Source: Chromohalobacter moromii
Lineage (GTDB): Bacteria > Pseudomonadota > Gammaproteobacteria > Pseudomonadales > Halomonadaceae
DNA: 64,000 nt
Reading direction: 5' to 3'
Assembly: GCF_023091865.1 (NCBI RefSeq)
Contig: NZ_JAHXDI010000002.1
Span: 124,001-188,000, forward strand
Every line of letters starts with the position of its first letter. Position 1 is the stretch's first letter. Below the pieces are notes generated by a model, which was given only the letters and a program-made list of their open reading frames with translations, ran no database searches and was not told the origin of the DNA. Positions 19,968-27,374 of the stretch are shown here, in pieces. The translations under genes were made by a program, and so were the position numbers.

Positions 19968-21233
19968 TCAGGCCTTGCTGACGATCAGCGCGGCATTCAC
20001 CCCACCGAAGCCGAACCCATTGCAAAGCACGTGCCGGCAGCGGTGCTCGCGTGCCTCGCCCGAGACGAAGTTCAGATCGCTCAGGTCCGCGTCGACGTGT
20101 TCCAGATTCAGGGTCGGGGGCAGGCGATCCTGGATGGCCGCCAGGGCCGAGAAGATGCTCTCTACGCCGCCGGCGGCGCCGAGCAGGTGGCCGGTGGCCG
20201 ACTTGGTGGCGGAGATCGGAATGCCGGGCAGAGCGTCACCAAACGCATTGCGTAATGATGCGATCTCCGCCCGGTCGCCGACCGGCGTCGAGGTGGCGTG
20301 GGCGTTGATGTGATCGATGGCCTCGGGTGCGAGCCCCGCCATCCTCAGCGCGGCCCGAATGGCCGCCGCGGCACCGGCGCCATCTTCCGGCCCGGCCGTG
20401 ATGTGGTGAGCGTCCGCGCTGGTGCCATAGCCGCTGAGAAAAGCCAGTGGCGTCGCCCCGCGCGCCTCGGCGTGGGCCAGGGTCTCGATCACCAATAACC
20501 CCGCGCCTTCGCCCATGACGAAGCCGTTGCGGGCCTGATCGAAAGGACGCGATGCCTTGGCGGGCGCCTCCTGCTCGGTGGAGAGCGCCTTCATGGCATG
20601 GAAGCTGGCCAGCGAGAGCGGGTCGATACAGGCCTCGGCGCCACCCACCAGGGCCACCTCAGCCTCGCCGCTGCGGATCAGGCGCATGCCGTCACCGATG
20701 GCCTGCACACCCGCCGCGCAGGCCGTGACCGGGCAGCCCAACGGCCCGCGTAAACCATAGCGAATCGACACATTGCCCGCCGCCAAGTTGGCCAAAAAGG
20801 CCGGCACGGTAAACGGCGAGAGTCGGCGATGGCCGCGCGTCGTGAGCGTGTTCTGCGCCTGGGTGATGGTCGGGAAGCCACCGATGCCGGAGCCCACGAT
20901 GGTGGCGGTTGCCAGCCGGTCCTCATCGCTCGAGGGGAACCAGTTCGCCTGGGTCAGCGCCTCGTCGGCGGCGGCCATGGCATAGAGGCTGAACAGCTCC
21001 ATCTTGCGGCGTTCCTTGGCATCGGCCACGCGGTCGGGGTCGAAGCCCGCCTCTGGGTCGCTCTCCATGCCGGGAACCGAGCCCGCGACCTTGATCGGCA
21101 GCTCGCCGGTCTCGAAGCGCGTGATCGAGGAAACGCCGGAGCGGCCCGCCAGAAGGCGCTCCCAACTGGCATTGACGCCGCAACCAAGGGGACTGACCAT
21201 GCCCATGCCGGTGATAACGAGCGGTGATGACAT
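19968..21233 (-). CDS. fabF: Beta-ketoacyl-ACP synthase II type enzyme
   Basis: 421 residues of the KAS I/II condensing family that extends acyl chains with malonyl-ACP. The triad is present: C172 (VTACAAGVQ), H312 (NAHATSTPVGD) and H349 (KSATGHLLG), with K344. The C-terminus has FGFGGVNAAL. It is not in a fatty-acid gene cluster, so it is probably an extra copy beside the main fabF. It faces a TetR regulator across a 113-base gap with three 7-bp repeats, suggesting control linked to membrane lipid composition. A role in a specialised product cannot be excluded, but no acyl-carrier or reductase partner is present. Confidence 0.9.
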   Translation of the reverse strand: MSSPLVITGMGMVSPLGCGVNASWERLLAGRSGVSSITRFETGELPIKVAGSVPGMESDPEAGFDPDRVADAKERRKMELFSLYAMAAADEALTQANWFPSSDEDRLATATIVGSGIGGFPTITQAQNTLTTRGHRRLSPFTVPAFLANLAAGNVSIRYGLRGPLGCPVTACAAGVQAIGDGMRLIRSGEAEVALVGGAEACIDPLSLASFHAMKALSTEQEAPAKASRPFDQARNGFVMGEGAGLLVIETLAHAEARGATPLAFLSGYGTSADAHHITAGPEDGAGAAAAIRAALRMAGLAPEAIDHINAHATSTPVGDRAEIASLRNAFGDALPGIPISATKSATGHLLGAAGGVESIFSALAAIQDRLPPTLNLEHVDADLSDLNFVSGEAREHRCRHVLCNGFGFGGVNAALIVSKA

Positions 21234-21297
21234 GCGAGTGTCCTGAACTGTTGGAATTTACGCCACGCTAGCACCGGGCTTGATATGATCAAGATAA

Positions 21298-21326
21298 TAT
21301 TCAGCGTGTATTCAGCACCTATTCTG
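21298..21326. promoter_or_regulatory. Three TATTCAG-type repeats at exact 11-bp spacing
   Basis: TATTCAG at 21298 and 21309 and TATTCTG at 21320 start 11 bases apart, so they lie on the same face of the helix. They sit in the divergent fabF/TetR promoter region, over or next to an AT-rich stretch (TATGATCAAGATAATAT). Probably the binding site of the adjacent TetR protein. Confidence 0.55.
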
Positions 21327-21346
21327 AGTAGCAGCGTGAGGTCGCC

Positions 21347-21994
21347 ATGTCCGACTCGACGAATCGCAAGGCCAGGTCGCGCGAGCGAATCCTTAAATCG
21401 GCCGTCGAACTGTTCAGCCGCCAAGGCTTCGAGAAGGTCTCCATCGGCCAGATCATGAAACTGGCCAAGATGACCCACGGCGCCTTCTATGCCCACTTCG
21501 CCTCCAAGGAAGCGCTGTACCACGCCTCGGTGCGAGACACCCTGGAAAGCAGCCGCGCGGCCAGGCTGGTCAAGGGGCCGCTTTCGGTGAAGCACCTCAC
21601 GGAACTGGTCTCCAATTGCTGGAATCTCCAGGAGCTGGAACGCAAGCACCAACCCGGGCCGGAGACCGTGCTGTTCAACGAGATCGGCAACGAGAACGCC
21701 GAGATCCGCACGCTCTTCGAAGCCTCCTATCTGCGCATGAAGAAGATGCTGGAAACCCGCCTCATCGCTCTCAGCCGCCTCAAAAAACTCCCCTTCGAAC
21801 CCGACCGCGACGTCATCGCCGACAAGTCCCGCGTCATTCTTGCCTCCCTGGTGGGCGCCGTCGCCCTCGCCAAGAGCCTGCCCGGCGAGCAAGAGCGTCA
21901 GCACATCCTCGAAGCCGCCCAGCGCAACATCCTGCAGATGCTCGGCGTTGACGAAAGCGAACTGGAAAACATGCTGGGCGACGCTAGCCAGTAG
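21347..21994 (+). CDS. TetR-family transcriptional regulator
   Basis: 215 residues. The N-terminal helix-turn-helix is clear (RERILKSAVELFSRQGFEKV, then IGQIMKLAKMTHGAFYAHF and SKEALY). The rest is an all-helical ligand and dimer domain of unknown specificity. It starts at ATG 21347 with GTGAGG upstream and faces the KAS II gene, which it probably controls together with itself. Many such regulators sense acyl-CoA or long-chain lipids, which would fit, but that is inference. It is the last backbone gene before the integron island. Confidence 0.88.
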   Translation: MSDSTNRKARSRERILKSAVELFSRQGFEKVSIGQIMKLAKMTHGAFYAHFASKEALYHASVRDTLESSRAARLVKGPLSVKHLTELVSNCWNLQELERKHQPGPETVLFNEIGNENAEIRTLFEASYLRMKKMLETRLIALSRLKKLPFEPDRDVIADKSRVILASLVGAVALAKSLPGEQERQHILEAAQRNILQMLGVDESELENMLGDASQ

Positions 21995-22121
21995 CCCCAG
22001 TACCCCCAGCGTGAAACGCCTTGCGCTTTATCCTTTCGTGGGCATTGCTCTCCCTGTAACGGCTGGTTACGGTACAGCAAAGACTACTTAAGAAGACTTA
22101 TGACCAAGCAGTACGCAGAGA

Positions 22122-22496
22122 CTATCGCATGGATGACAGCCTCTCATCGCCGCATGCACAGGTAGGGGCGGTAGCGTTCCTGAAGGGCCTTGCCCTCATC
22201 CCAATAGGCCCCGCACTCCGGTAAAGCTTCTCCCAGTACATGCCGATAGAGGAAATAAGAGCATCAGGGGGCTGATTCTGCGTGGCCGCGGCCACATGGC
22301 GCTGTACCGCAAGATGCTCCAGAAAAGCCTTCACCTCAGGGCCACCCATGCTGGCGGGGTGACGCAACCCATTGAAACGAATGAAATAACGTATCCAGTA
22401 GCAGTAAGTCTTCACGGTGCGTGGGCTGTAGCGTTTCACCCTCATGATGGCTTTCACGCGATCCATCAGTTTTGGCGGTTGGTTGTGAGTATCCAT
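22122..22496 (-). pseudogene. intI: Integron integrase IntI, inactivated N-terminal fragment
   Basis: From ATG 22496, with GAGGG upstream, the frame reads MDTHNQPPKLMDRVKAIMRV, YSPRTVKTYCYWIRYFIRF and FLEHLAVQRHVAAATQNQ, the SAM-like N-terminal domain of IntI tyrosine recombinases. Near 22252-22256 one T seems lost: in the shifted frame the homology goes on as FLYRHVLGEAL, then stops. From about 22220 the sequence is unrelated to IntI. The catalytic domain with R-H-R-Y is missing (family length ~320, here ~90 recognisable residues). Its position and opposite orientation to the cassettes are those of a normal integron. A LexA-like box lies 15 bases upstream. Confidence 0.88.
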
Positions 22497-22510
22497 GAGC
22501 CCTCGTATTA

Positions 22511-22528
22511 GTGTATTTTTATACAGTA
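22511..22528. promoter_or_regulatory. LexA (SOS) box over the intI promoter
   Basis: Read on the minus strand the site is TACTGTATAAAAATACAC, close to the gammaproteobacterial LexA consensus (CTGT-N8-ACAG, one mismatch). It lies 15-32 bases upstream of the intI start, where the SOS operator sits in active integrons. Confidence 0.7.
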
Positions 22529-22643
22529 TTATTGGATTCAGAAAAACGCGCAAGCACGCGAATCCTGTATAACGCGCCGAATTATGCTTAGCACAATGTA
22601 AAATCAATGAGTTAGGTGCGAAAAGGCGGGCTTGATAAGATTT

Positions 22644-22684
22644 CTTGAACGCGCGCGCTCGTTCAAGTGGCAAAACGAGCGCGC
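22644..22684 (+). promoter_or_regulatory. Two mutually exclusive hairpins in the attI/leader region
   Basis: Hairpin A: CTTGAACG (22644-22651) with CGTTCAAG (22660-22667). Hairpin B: GCGCGCTCGTT (22653-22663) with AACGAGCGCGC (22674-22684). They share bases 22653-22667, so only one can form at a time. They lie just before the insertion point of the first cassette. Confidence 0.6.
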
Positions 22685-22690
22685 TATCTA

Positions 22691-22704
22691 ATACCTGTTA
22701 AAAA
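22691..22704 (+). other. Presumed attI recombination point
   Basis: GTTAAAA at 22697-22703 matches the core GTTRRRY except for the last base and is identical to the first attC right end at 23554. The first cassette would begin at 22698. The flanking attI arms are inferred only from position. Confidence 0.5.
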
Positions 22705-22718
22705 TTCAAGGAGGAGTC

Positions 22719-23486
22719 TTGGAGCTTCTTAAAAAGGTTCTTGCCTTTGATGTCTTTCCTTTTCTCTGCAGATTAGCGGCAGTATTTTTCTTTCTGCTCG
22801 CTGTCTACGGAATAGGAGTGCCACCGAGGAATAACATAGACTCCCCTTCGTTCATATTGTTGGTCTTTTCTCTGTTCTTCTTGCTGCTTCCCGTTGCCAA
22901 AAAGATCAGCATTGGAAAGCTCCTCACCTTCGAACGTGAAATTGGAAAGGTGAAAGAGGATGTGACTGAATTTAAGGCTGAAACTCGTGAGTTCCTCAAT
23001 GTTTACAGCAGCATGATTACTGCCATATCGAATACCGTAAACCAAACTGTAAACGTACATCTTCCTGGACAGGCAGAAGCGCAAGAAGCAAAGGAAGAAC
23101 TTAAATCGACTCTGGGCGAGGAGAGTGATCAGTTCAACTCAACTGATCAGGTCGAGGAATACCTCACCCAGTCTGGAAACGATATTAACTTCGCCTTGGC
23201 GAGGTTGCGGATGGATTTGGAGAGAAAGCTGCGTGAAATTCTTGGAAAAAGAATATCCACGGGCGATCCACTGAGCATGAAAGGCGGATTTCTCTCAGCA
23301 AGGCAACTATTCAGGCAATTTGTAGATCGTTATCCAAAATACAAGGGTATGCATAGCTCATTCGACTATATCCTTAAGGTCTGCAATGCGGCTATCCATG
23401 GGCAGCAGGTTCTAGACGGACATGGCATGGAAGCGCTGTACATGGGGTTGAAAATGCTCAATGAGTTAGAGCGACTCGAGCAGTGA
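22719..23486 (+). CDS. Integron cassette 1: membrane-anchored protein with HEPN/DUF4145-like C-terminus
   Basis: 255 residues, start TTG at 22719 behind a very strong AGGAGGAG site. Two hydrophobic helices open the protein (about 14-34 and 45-62). A charged coiled-coil-like stretch follows (about 70-95), then a helical C-terminal domain with RLRMDLERKLREIL and NAAIHG. The spacing of these two motifs resembles DUF4145/HEPN-type domains, but I cannot assign a family. The topology suggests a cytoplasmic domain held at the inner membrane. It is the first cassette after attI, so it is best placed to be expressed from any cassette promoter. GC is clearly lower than in the backbone. Function unknown. 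Confidence 0.8.
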   Translation: MELLKKVLAFDVFPFLCRLAAVFFFLLAVYGIGVPPRNNIDSPSFILLVFSLFFLLLPVAKKISIGKLLTFEREIGKVKEDVTEFKAETREFLNVYSSMITAISNTVNQTVNVHLPGQAEAQEAKEELKSTLGEESDQFNSTDQVEEYLTQSGNDINFALARLRMDLERKLREILGKRISTGDPLSMKGGFLSARQLFRQFVDRYPKYKGMHSSFDYILKVCNAAIHGQQVLDGHGMEALYMGLKMLNELERLEQ

Positions 23487-23487
23487 A

Positions 23488-23561
23488 TTTTTAACAAATG
23501 GGTCAAGCCGACCGGTACTCCGCTGCGCTCCGTCCCGGCGGCTTACCCACGGCGTTAAAAA
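23488..23561 (+). repeat. attC site 1
   Basis: Outer arms TTTTTAAC (23488-23495) and GTTAAAAA (23554-23561) are perfect complements. Inner arms GGGT-AAGCCG-CCGG and CCGG-CGGCTT-ACCC also pair, with an unpaired C on the left side, the extrahelical base expected of attC. The recombination point is after G23554. Confidence 0.88.
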
Positions 23562-23573
23562 TAGGGGACTCGC

Positions 23574-24245
23574 GTGGCAGACTATATAAATAAGAACATT
23601 CTTGCTCAGGCCTATCTGCACATCGAGCCCGAGGATATTGAAAGCATCGATTTGGATGCTGTATCTGAGCACCTGAATGAATTTCTAAGAAGTCGAACCG
23701 ATTTCTTTTTCACTTCCTCAGCCGACATTTCAGTCGAGTTCGCCGAGGGCTCGATAAAAGTTTATGGGACGGTTCTCGGCACGATCGCGGCAATTTATAG
23801 CGGAATAGCCACTTATCCAAGTTTTAGAGAGGGTGTTCTTCTCCTCTATGAAGATTCTAAGCGGCTGTCCGAGTATATGGTCGCTGAGGGCCTGTTTACA
23901 ACGAATGCTCGCCATCAAAATGTCGTGCGGTTGGAGGCTCGAACAGGCGTCATTGGTTCTCTTCGAAAAGTGGTCGGCCTCATAGATCAGGCAAGAAACA
24001 TGAATGGCGTAAAATCTGCCGATAAAATCGAAGAAAAGCTTGTCGAGGCGGACACGGAACTGCGGCTATTGCTTTCGAATCTCAACTCTGAAGAAGATCT
24101 TCAACTGGTAAAAAACGGATTCAAAAATCTATTTGAAGAATTGCCGGAGGTTCCCGCGCCTCCACCTCGGAGTTTCAATTCACAGATTGCTATCCGGCGA
24201 TATCAGGTTGCACGAAACCAAGCGGTCCAAACTTGTACATTATGA
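23574..24245 (+). CDS. Integron cassette 2: protein of unknown function
   Basis: 223 residues, start GTG at 23574 with AGGGGA five bases before. No family recognised. A moderately hydrophobic stretch (KVYGTVLGTIAAIYSGIATY, about 62-81) lies between an acidic N-terminal part and a helical, charged C-terminal part with two heptad-like segments. It could be a membrane-touching or oligomerising protein. It has its own attC downstream and no promoter of its own that I can see, typical of a cassette. The composition is AT-rich compared with flanking chromosome. Confidence 0.75.
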   Translation: MADYINKNILAQAYLHIEPEDIESIDLDAVSEHLNEFLRSRTDFFFTSSADISVEFAEGSIKVYGTVLGTIAAIYSGIATYPSFREGVLLLYEDSKRLSEYMVAEGLFTTNARHQNVVRLEARTGVIGSLRKVVGLIDQARNMNGVKSADKIEEKLVEADTELRLLLSNLNSEEDLQLVKNGFKNLFEELPEVPAPPPRSFNSQIAIRRYQVARNQAVQTCTL

Positions 24246-24253
24246 CAATGAAG

Positions 24254-24339
24254 TTTTTAACAAGGCCAGTCACGGCGACGTCTACTCCATTGCGGCTTCG
24301 CCTCCATTCCGTAGCCGCGCATGCTGGCTGGCGTTAGAC
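24254..24339 (+). repeat. attC site 2
   Basis: Left end TTTTTAAC (24254-24261), right core GTTAGAC (24333-24339), a perfect GTTRRRY. Inner complementarity includes GCCAG near 24265 with CTGGC near 24327. It shares the GGCGACG and CATTGCG blocks of the next two sites. Confidence 0.85.
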
Positions 24340-24370
24340 GAGAGCGTTCGTAGGTTAGAGGAGGTACGAG

Positions 24371-24811
24371 TTGAGGATTATCTTATATTGGTTTGTCTCA
24401 ATCGCGGCGCTTTTTGTCGTAATGGTGCTTTATCCATATGTCGCTTTCCGCGTTTTTGATGGCTCTTGGGAAAAGATGGCGTTTCTAGGAGGAGCCTTTG
24501 GTGCTGTCAGCGCTCTATTTTCGTCACTAGCGTTTATAGGCGTTGCAATCTCCCTATTCATTCAAAGGAAAGAGCTGGCGCAGCAGCGCAGATCGGCTGA
24601 GGTTCAGTCAAAACAGAACCTCCTTTCATGCAAAATATCCGCAGCCATATCGAAGCAAGAGATACTTGCTCAGTTCTTGGTCGGAGGTAGAGTGCATCCG
24701 CATTTTAAAATTAGCGATCAACCCGGTGACTACCGAGAAACGCTAGCGAAAAATTTGGCCGAGACCGAAGGGCTCGTCTCAGAAGCAGAGCACTTGCTTA
24801 AAGATGATTAA
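24371..24811 (+). CDS. Integron cassette 3: small two-helix membrane protein
   Basis: 146 residues, start TTG at 24371 with AGGAGGT five bases upstream. Two membrane helices (about 4-26 and 37-64) are followed by QRKELAQQRRSAEVQSKQ, a charged helical stalk, and a short soluble tail. Glycine-rich GGAFGAVSALFSSLAFIGV in the second helix followed by a Q-rich stalk resembles the N-terminal part of putative phage abortive infection (PutAbiC-like) and related membrane proteins, but the catalytic-looking C-terminus of those proteins is absent. That likeness is from memory and weak. Otherwise unknown. Confidence 0.75.
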   Translation: MRIILYWFVSIAALFVVMVLYPYVAFRVFDGSWEKMAFLGGAFGAVSALFSSLAFIGVAISLFIQRKELAQQRRSAEVQSKQNLLSCKISAAISKQEILAQFLVGGRVHPHFKISDQPGDYRETLAKNLAETEGLVSEAEHLLKDD

Positions 24812-24813
24812 AT

Positions 24814-24897
24814 GTCTAACAAGTGCAGGCAAGGCGACGCCCACTACATTGCGCCTTCGGCTTCATTGCGTGGGCGCGCATGCTGCAAGCGTTAATT
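24814..24897 (+). repeat. attC site 3
   Basis: Left end GTCTAAC (24814-24820) fits RYYYAAC exactly; right core GTTAATT at 24891-24897. TGCAG on the left pairs with CTGCA on the right. The body is close to site 4 (AGGCGACG..., ATTGCGCCT, GCGCGC, TGCTGCAAGC). Confidence 0.88.
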
Positions 24898-24949
24898 GAG
24901 TGGGTCGATCGGGCCCTACGTTTAGAATCAAATCACTAATGAGGAACTC

Positions 24950-25987
24950 ATGACGGAAATAGATCATTCAAGGAACGGTGATGGACAGCCAAGCACGGGC
25001 AAACCCGGTACCGTGATGGCCGCGTTGGATAAGAACGACCTGAGGTCGATGTTTCATTTGCTGGTTGGTAAACCTGACTCAACCCAACAAATGTTCAAAC
25101 GCCGGGTTCATGTGAACATAGCAGCTATTCATGACTTACATGGACAGATGGTAGAGAAACTACGCAATCATCGTGTGGAGGGAATGATTGCTACCGTCGA
25201 TGTAAGTTTCGAAGACAAAACATCCTTAGAGTTTGGGACGTGGGCGGAATTTGAGCAACATCGTTGGACAAGTCCAAAAGTCACAAGGGAAGTGCGGTTG
25301 AGGTGGGAGTTTTTGGTAACTGTGGATGGTTATGACGTCCCACAAAGGCACACGGTGACAGTAAAGCTTTCGCCTCATCTCAAACCGATAGATGTGATGC
25401 GCGCAGTACTCTCTAAAGATCCTTCCGAGGCAGACTCCTTTGAGATTGAGAGTGTTCCAATATTTTGCCGAGTAGATTTTGTAAACCATATTCTGAGCAA
25501 GGAGCTTTTAGCACTTGTTGACGAATGGGTTCATAGTTTGCCTCAACCCGCTGTTGAAAATTCGTGGTTTTCTTGGTTTGAAGAACGCGCCAACCCTTTT
25601 TGTGCTCTGATTAGATATTCGGCGCCTTTGCTTACCGCTTTAGCCGCTCTTTTATGCTTGAGTTTGGTGGCCCCCCTGGATGAAAACCCTGAAGCGCCGC
25701 TGACCAAGGGATATTTGGTTATGATCGCCCAGTGGGCATTTATTTCCCTAATAATCCTGTATGTGGTCGACAAAAGCTCCGGATTCATCGCTGGAAAGAC
25801 CTTTGAGTCGATTCAGAAGTACGGTGCTTTTAGAATGTTCAAATTGACAAGCGGAGATGATGAAGGCGAGCAAAAGCTTGCACAACGGAACAAGAAACAA
25901 GTCAGAAATTTTTTGATCAGCTCCGGATTCTCCCTTTTGATAAATATCATTGGTGGTGTCATCGTCTATCTGGGTTTCACCAATTAA
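24950..25987 (+). CDS. Integron cassette 4: membrane protein of unknown function
   Basis: 345 residues, ATG at 24950 with GAGGA five bases upstream. The first ~210 residues are soluble and beta-rich with many charged residues. Three membrane helices follow (about 218-241, 253-273, 321-343), the last almost at the C-terminus. No recognised family or catalytic motif. The long cytoplasmic N-terminal part on a C-terminal membrane anchor would suit a sensor or an effector, but this is only topology. It is the largest cassette and has its own attC. Confidence 0.78.
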   Translation: MTEIDHSRNGDGQPSTGKPGTVMAALDKNDLRSMFHLLVGKPDSTQQMFKRRVHVNIAAIHDLHGQMVEKLRNHRVEGMIATVDVSFEDKTSLEFGTWAEFEQHRWTSPKVTREVRLRWEFLVTVDGYDVPQRHTVTVKLSPHLKPIDVMRAVLSKDPSEADSFEIESVPIFCRVDFVNHILSKELLALVDEWVHSLPQPAVENSWFSWFEERANPFCALIRYSAPLLTALAALLCLSLVAPLDENPEAPLTKGYLVMIAQWAFISLIILYVVDKSSGFIAGKTFESIQKYGAFRMFKLTSGDDEGEQKLAQRNKKQVRNFLISSGFSLLINIIGGVIVYLGFTN

Positions 25988-26065
25988 CAAATGCAGGCAC
26001 GGCGACACCCTTTCCATTGCGCCTCTGGCTCCATTCCAAGGGCGCGCGTGCTGCAAGCGTTATAC
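25982..26065 (+). repeat. attC site 4
   Basis: Left AATTAAC (25982-25988) and right core GTTATAC (26059-26065) frame TGCAGGCACGGCGAC and GCGCGCGTGCTGCAAGC, which pair and closely resemble site 3. The left end overlaps the stop codon of cassette 4. Confidence 0.88.
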
Positions 26066-26068
26066 ACT

Positions 26069-26719
26069 ATGAGTAGAAAAAATCGAGTAGCTCGGCCAAA
26101 AGGCGAGTTATTGAAAGAGTTCAATGAGCAAATACTGCTTCTGACTCATGCTTGCTCAACTTTTGATCAAGGCCTAGAGCCAATAGGTAAGCATATTGCG
26201 TTGAGTCTTCGGTTGCTCCTTCATCATCACGGGCAGTCCCAAGCGCTCATGCAGCAGCTCAATTTACGTGCGAAGCGATTCATGGATACCGCACATGATT
26301 TAAACCCGCGCAATCTTATGACCGATTGTCCGCTAACTTTGATGCGAGTCGGGGGTGGAAGCAAATATTTGGCTTTATGCCAAGGCGGCGGAGGGCCGCG
26401 TGGGTATCGATGGATCAAGTTCGAGGATTGGTGGAATAACAGCGTTGTGAAGGACGAGACGGGGCGTTTCTTTAATCGGCGCGAACTTATATTAAATGTC
26501 GCAAATACCGACGGCGGGGGTCATGTCGATCCAACTCTAGACGAAGCATACCTAGATCTTTCTCGAAATAATTCGCTAGGTTGGGTGATATCTGAAGGGG
26601 ACGTACAAAGACCTTTCCCACCGCCCGTCATGGCATGTATACGGCAGATTGCTCATGAAACACTTGAAACTATAAAAGCTAAAGCTGATGCCTCGGTAGT
26701 CTGCGAATATGAAGTATAA
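26069..26719 (+). CDS. Integron cassette 5: cytoplasmic protein of unknown function
   Basis: 216 residues from ATG 26069, only nine bases inside the cassette, with no clear ribosome site; translation may depend on the preceding cassette. No signal peptide or membrane helix. Distinct features are YLALCQGGGGPRGYRWIKFE, FNRRELILNVANTDGGGHVD and a run of aromatic and acidic residues. I believe similar hypothetical proteins occur in other mobile regions, but no function is known to me. The stop overlaps a degenerate left attC end (GTATAAC at 26714). Confidence 0.72.
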   Translation: MSRKNRVARPKGELLKEFNEQILLLTHACSTFDQGLEPIGKHIALSLRLLLHHHGQSQALMQQLNLRAKRFMDTAHDLNPRNLMTDCPLTLMRVGGGSKYLALCQGGGGPRGYRWIKFEDWWNNSVVKDETGRFFNRRELILNVANTDGGGHVDPTLDEAYLDLSRNNSLGWVISEGDVQRPFPPPVMACIRQIAHETLETIKAKADASVVCEYEV

Positions 26720-26795
26720 CTAAATGGACTTCCCCCGCTCTAGTGGACACTTCTGCCCTATGATGAGTGCATAGGAGGGAACGTCATCGTTAGGC
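26714..26795 (+). repeat. Degenerate attC 5, possibly interrupted by an insertion-sequence remnant
   Basis: A left end (GTATAAC, TAAATGG) and a perfect right core GTTAGGC (26789-26795) are present, but the body lacks the paired arms of sites 1-4. Instead it reads TGGACTTCCCCCG, then TAGTGGACACTTCTGCCC, which looks like the end of an IS3-family element. Low certainty on the IS part. Confidence 0.4.
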
Positions 26796-26822
26796 TAATC
26801 GGTATTAGAAAAGGATGAAAAA

Positions 26823-27239
26823 TTGAAGAAGGAAGTGCGAGTAGGTGTGGCTGCGGTCATTCTACGCGAAGGGCGTGTTTTACTTGGAGAGCGTATAGGC
26901 TCTCATGGAGCCCATACTTGGGCGACTCCTGGCGGGCACCTTGAATGGGGTGAAAGTATTGAAGAATGTGCACAACGGGAAGCTTTCGAAGAAACAGGCT
27001 TGGTTGTGGGCACTTTTAAAAAGCTAAGTTTCACCAATGATGTCTTTGAACAAGAAGATAAGCATTATGTGACATTGTTCGTTGTAGCTTGTTGCTCTAG
27101 TGGTGAGCCTCAGGTTGCTGAGCCGGATAAATGTAAGCAGTGGAAGTGGTTCGAGCTAGATAAGTTGCCGGAGCCGCTTTTCTTACCCCTGGCTAATTTA
27201 CTGAAAGAGCCCGTAAACCTCAGAGAGTTTGTTGGATAA
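26823..27239 (+). CDS. Integron cassette 6: Nudix hydrolase
   Basis: 138 residues; start TTG at 26823 behind AAGGA (about 26811). The Nudix box is complete: G38, E44, and REAFEETGL at 52-60. Nudix proteins cleave nucleoside diphosphates linked to another group; this one resembles MutT-like NTP pyrophosphohydrolases (GERIGSHGAHTWATPGGHL), but the substrate is not readable. Nudix genes are frequent integron cassettes. The base composition is AT-rich, and a Vibrio-like repeat follows, suggesting capture from a vibrio-type array. Confidence 0.9.
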   Translation: MKKEVRVGVAAVILREGRVLLGERIGSHGAHTWATPGGHLEWGESIEECAQREAFEETGLVVGTFKKLSFTNDVFEQEDKHYVTLFVVACCSSGEPQVAEPDKCKQWKWFELDKLPEPLFLPLANLLKEPVNLREFVG

Positions 27240-27310
27240 GTTGTTTAAGAGATGTTTTCAGTGCGTGGCATTTTTACAATGCGTTGGTTCGCGTGCTTAA
27301 GTTAATTTGC
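27240..27310 (+). repeat. Half attC resembling a Vibrio cassette repeat (VCR)
   Basis: Directly after the Nudix stop codon the sequence has TTTAAGAG, GCGTGGCATTTTTAC, GCGTTGGTT and TTAAGTT, in the order found in the left half of Vibrio superintegron repeats. A matching right half with GTTRRRY is not visible before the LysE gene. Likeness is judged from memory of VCRs. Confidence 0.5.
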
Positions 27311-27374
27311 ATCGTTTTTACTGTTGTATTGCTTGTTCTCTTGGTAATCATTTGATTAAAAGTGATAATCAATC

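Noticed and set aside
19968-21233. KAS II gene as part of a polyketide cluster
   Set aside because: Single KAS domain with only a TetR partner; no acyl carrier, ketoreductase or acyltransferase genes adjoin.
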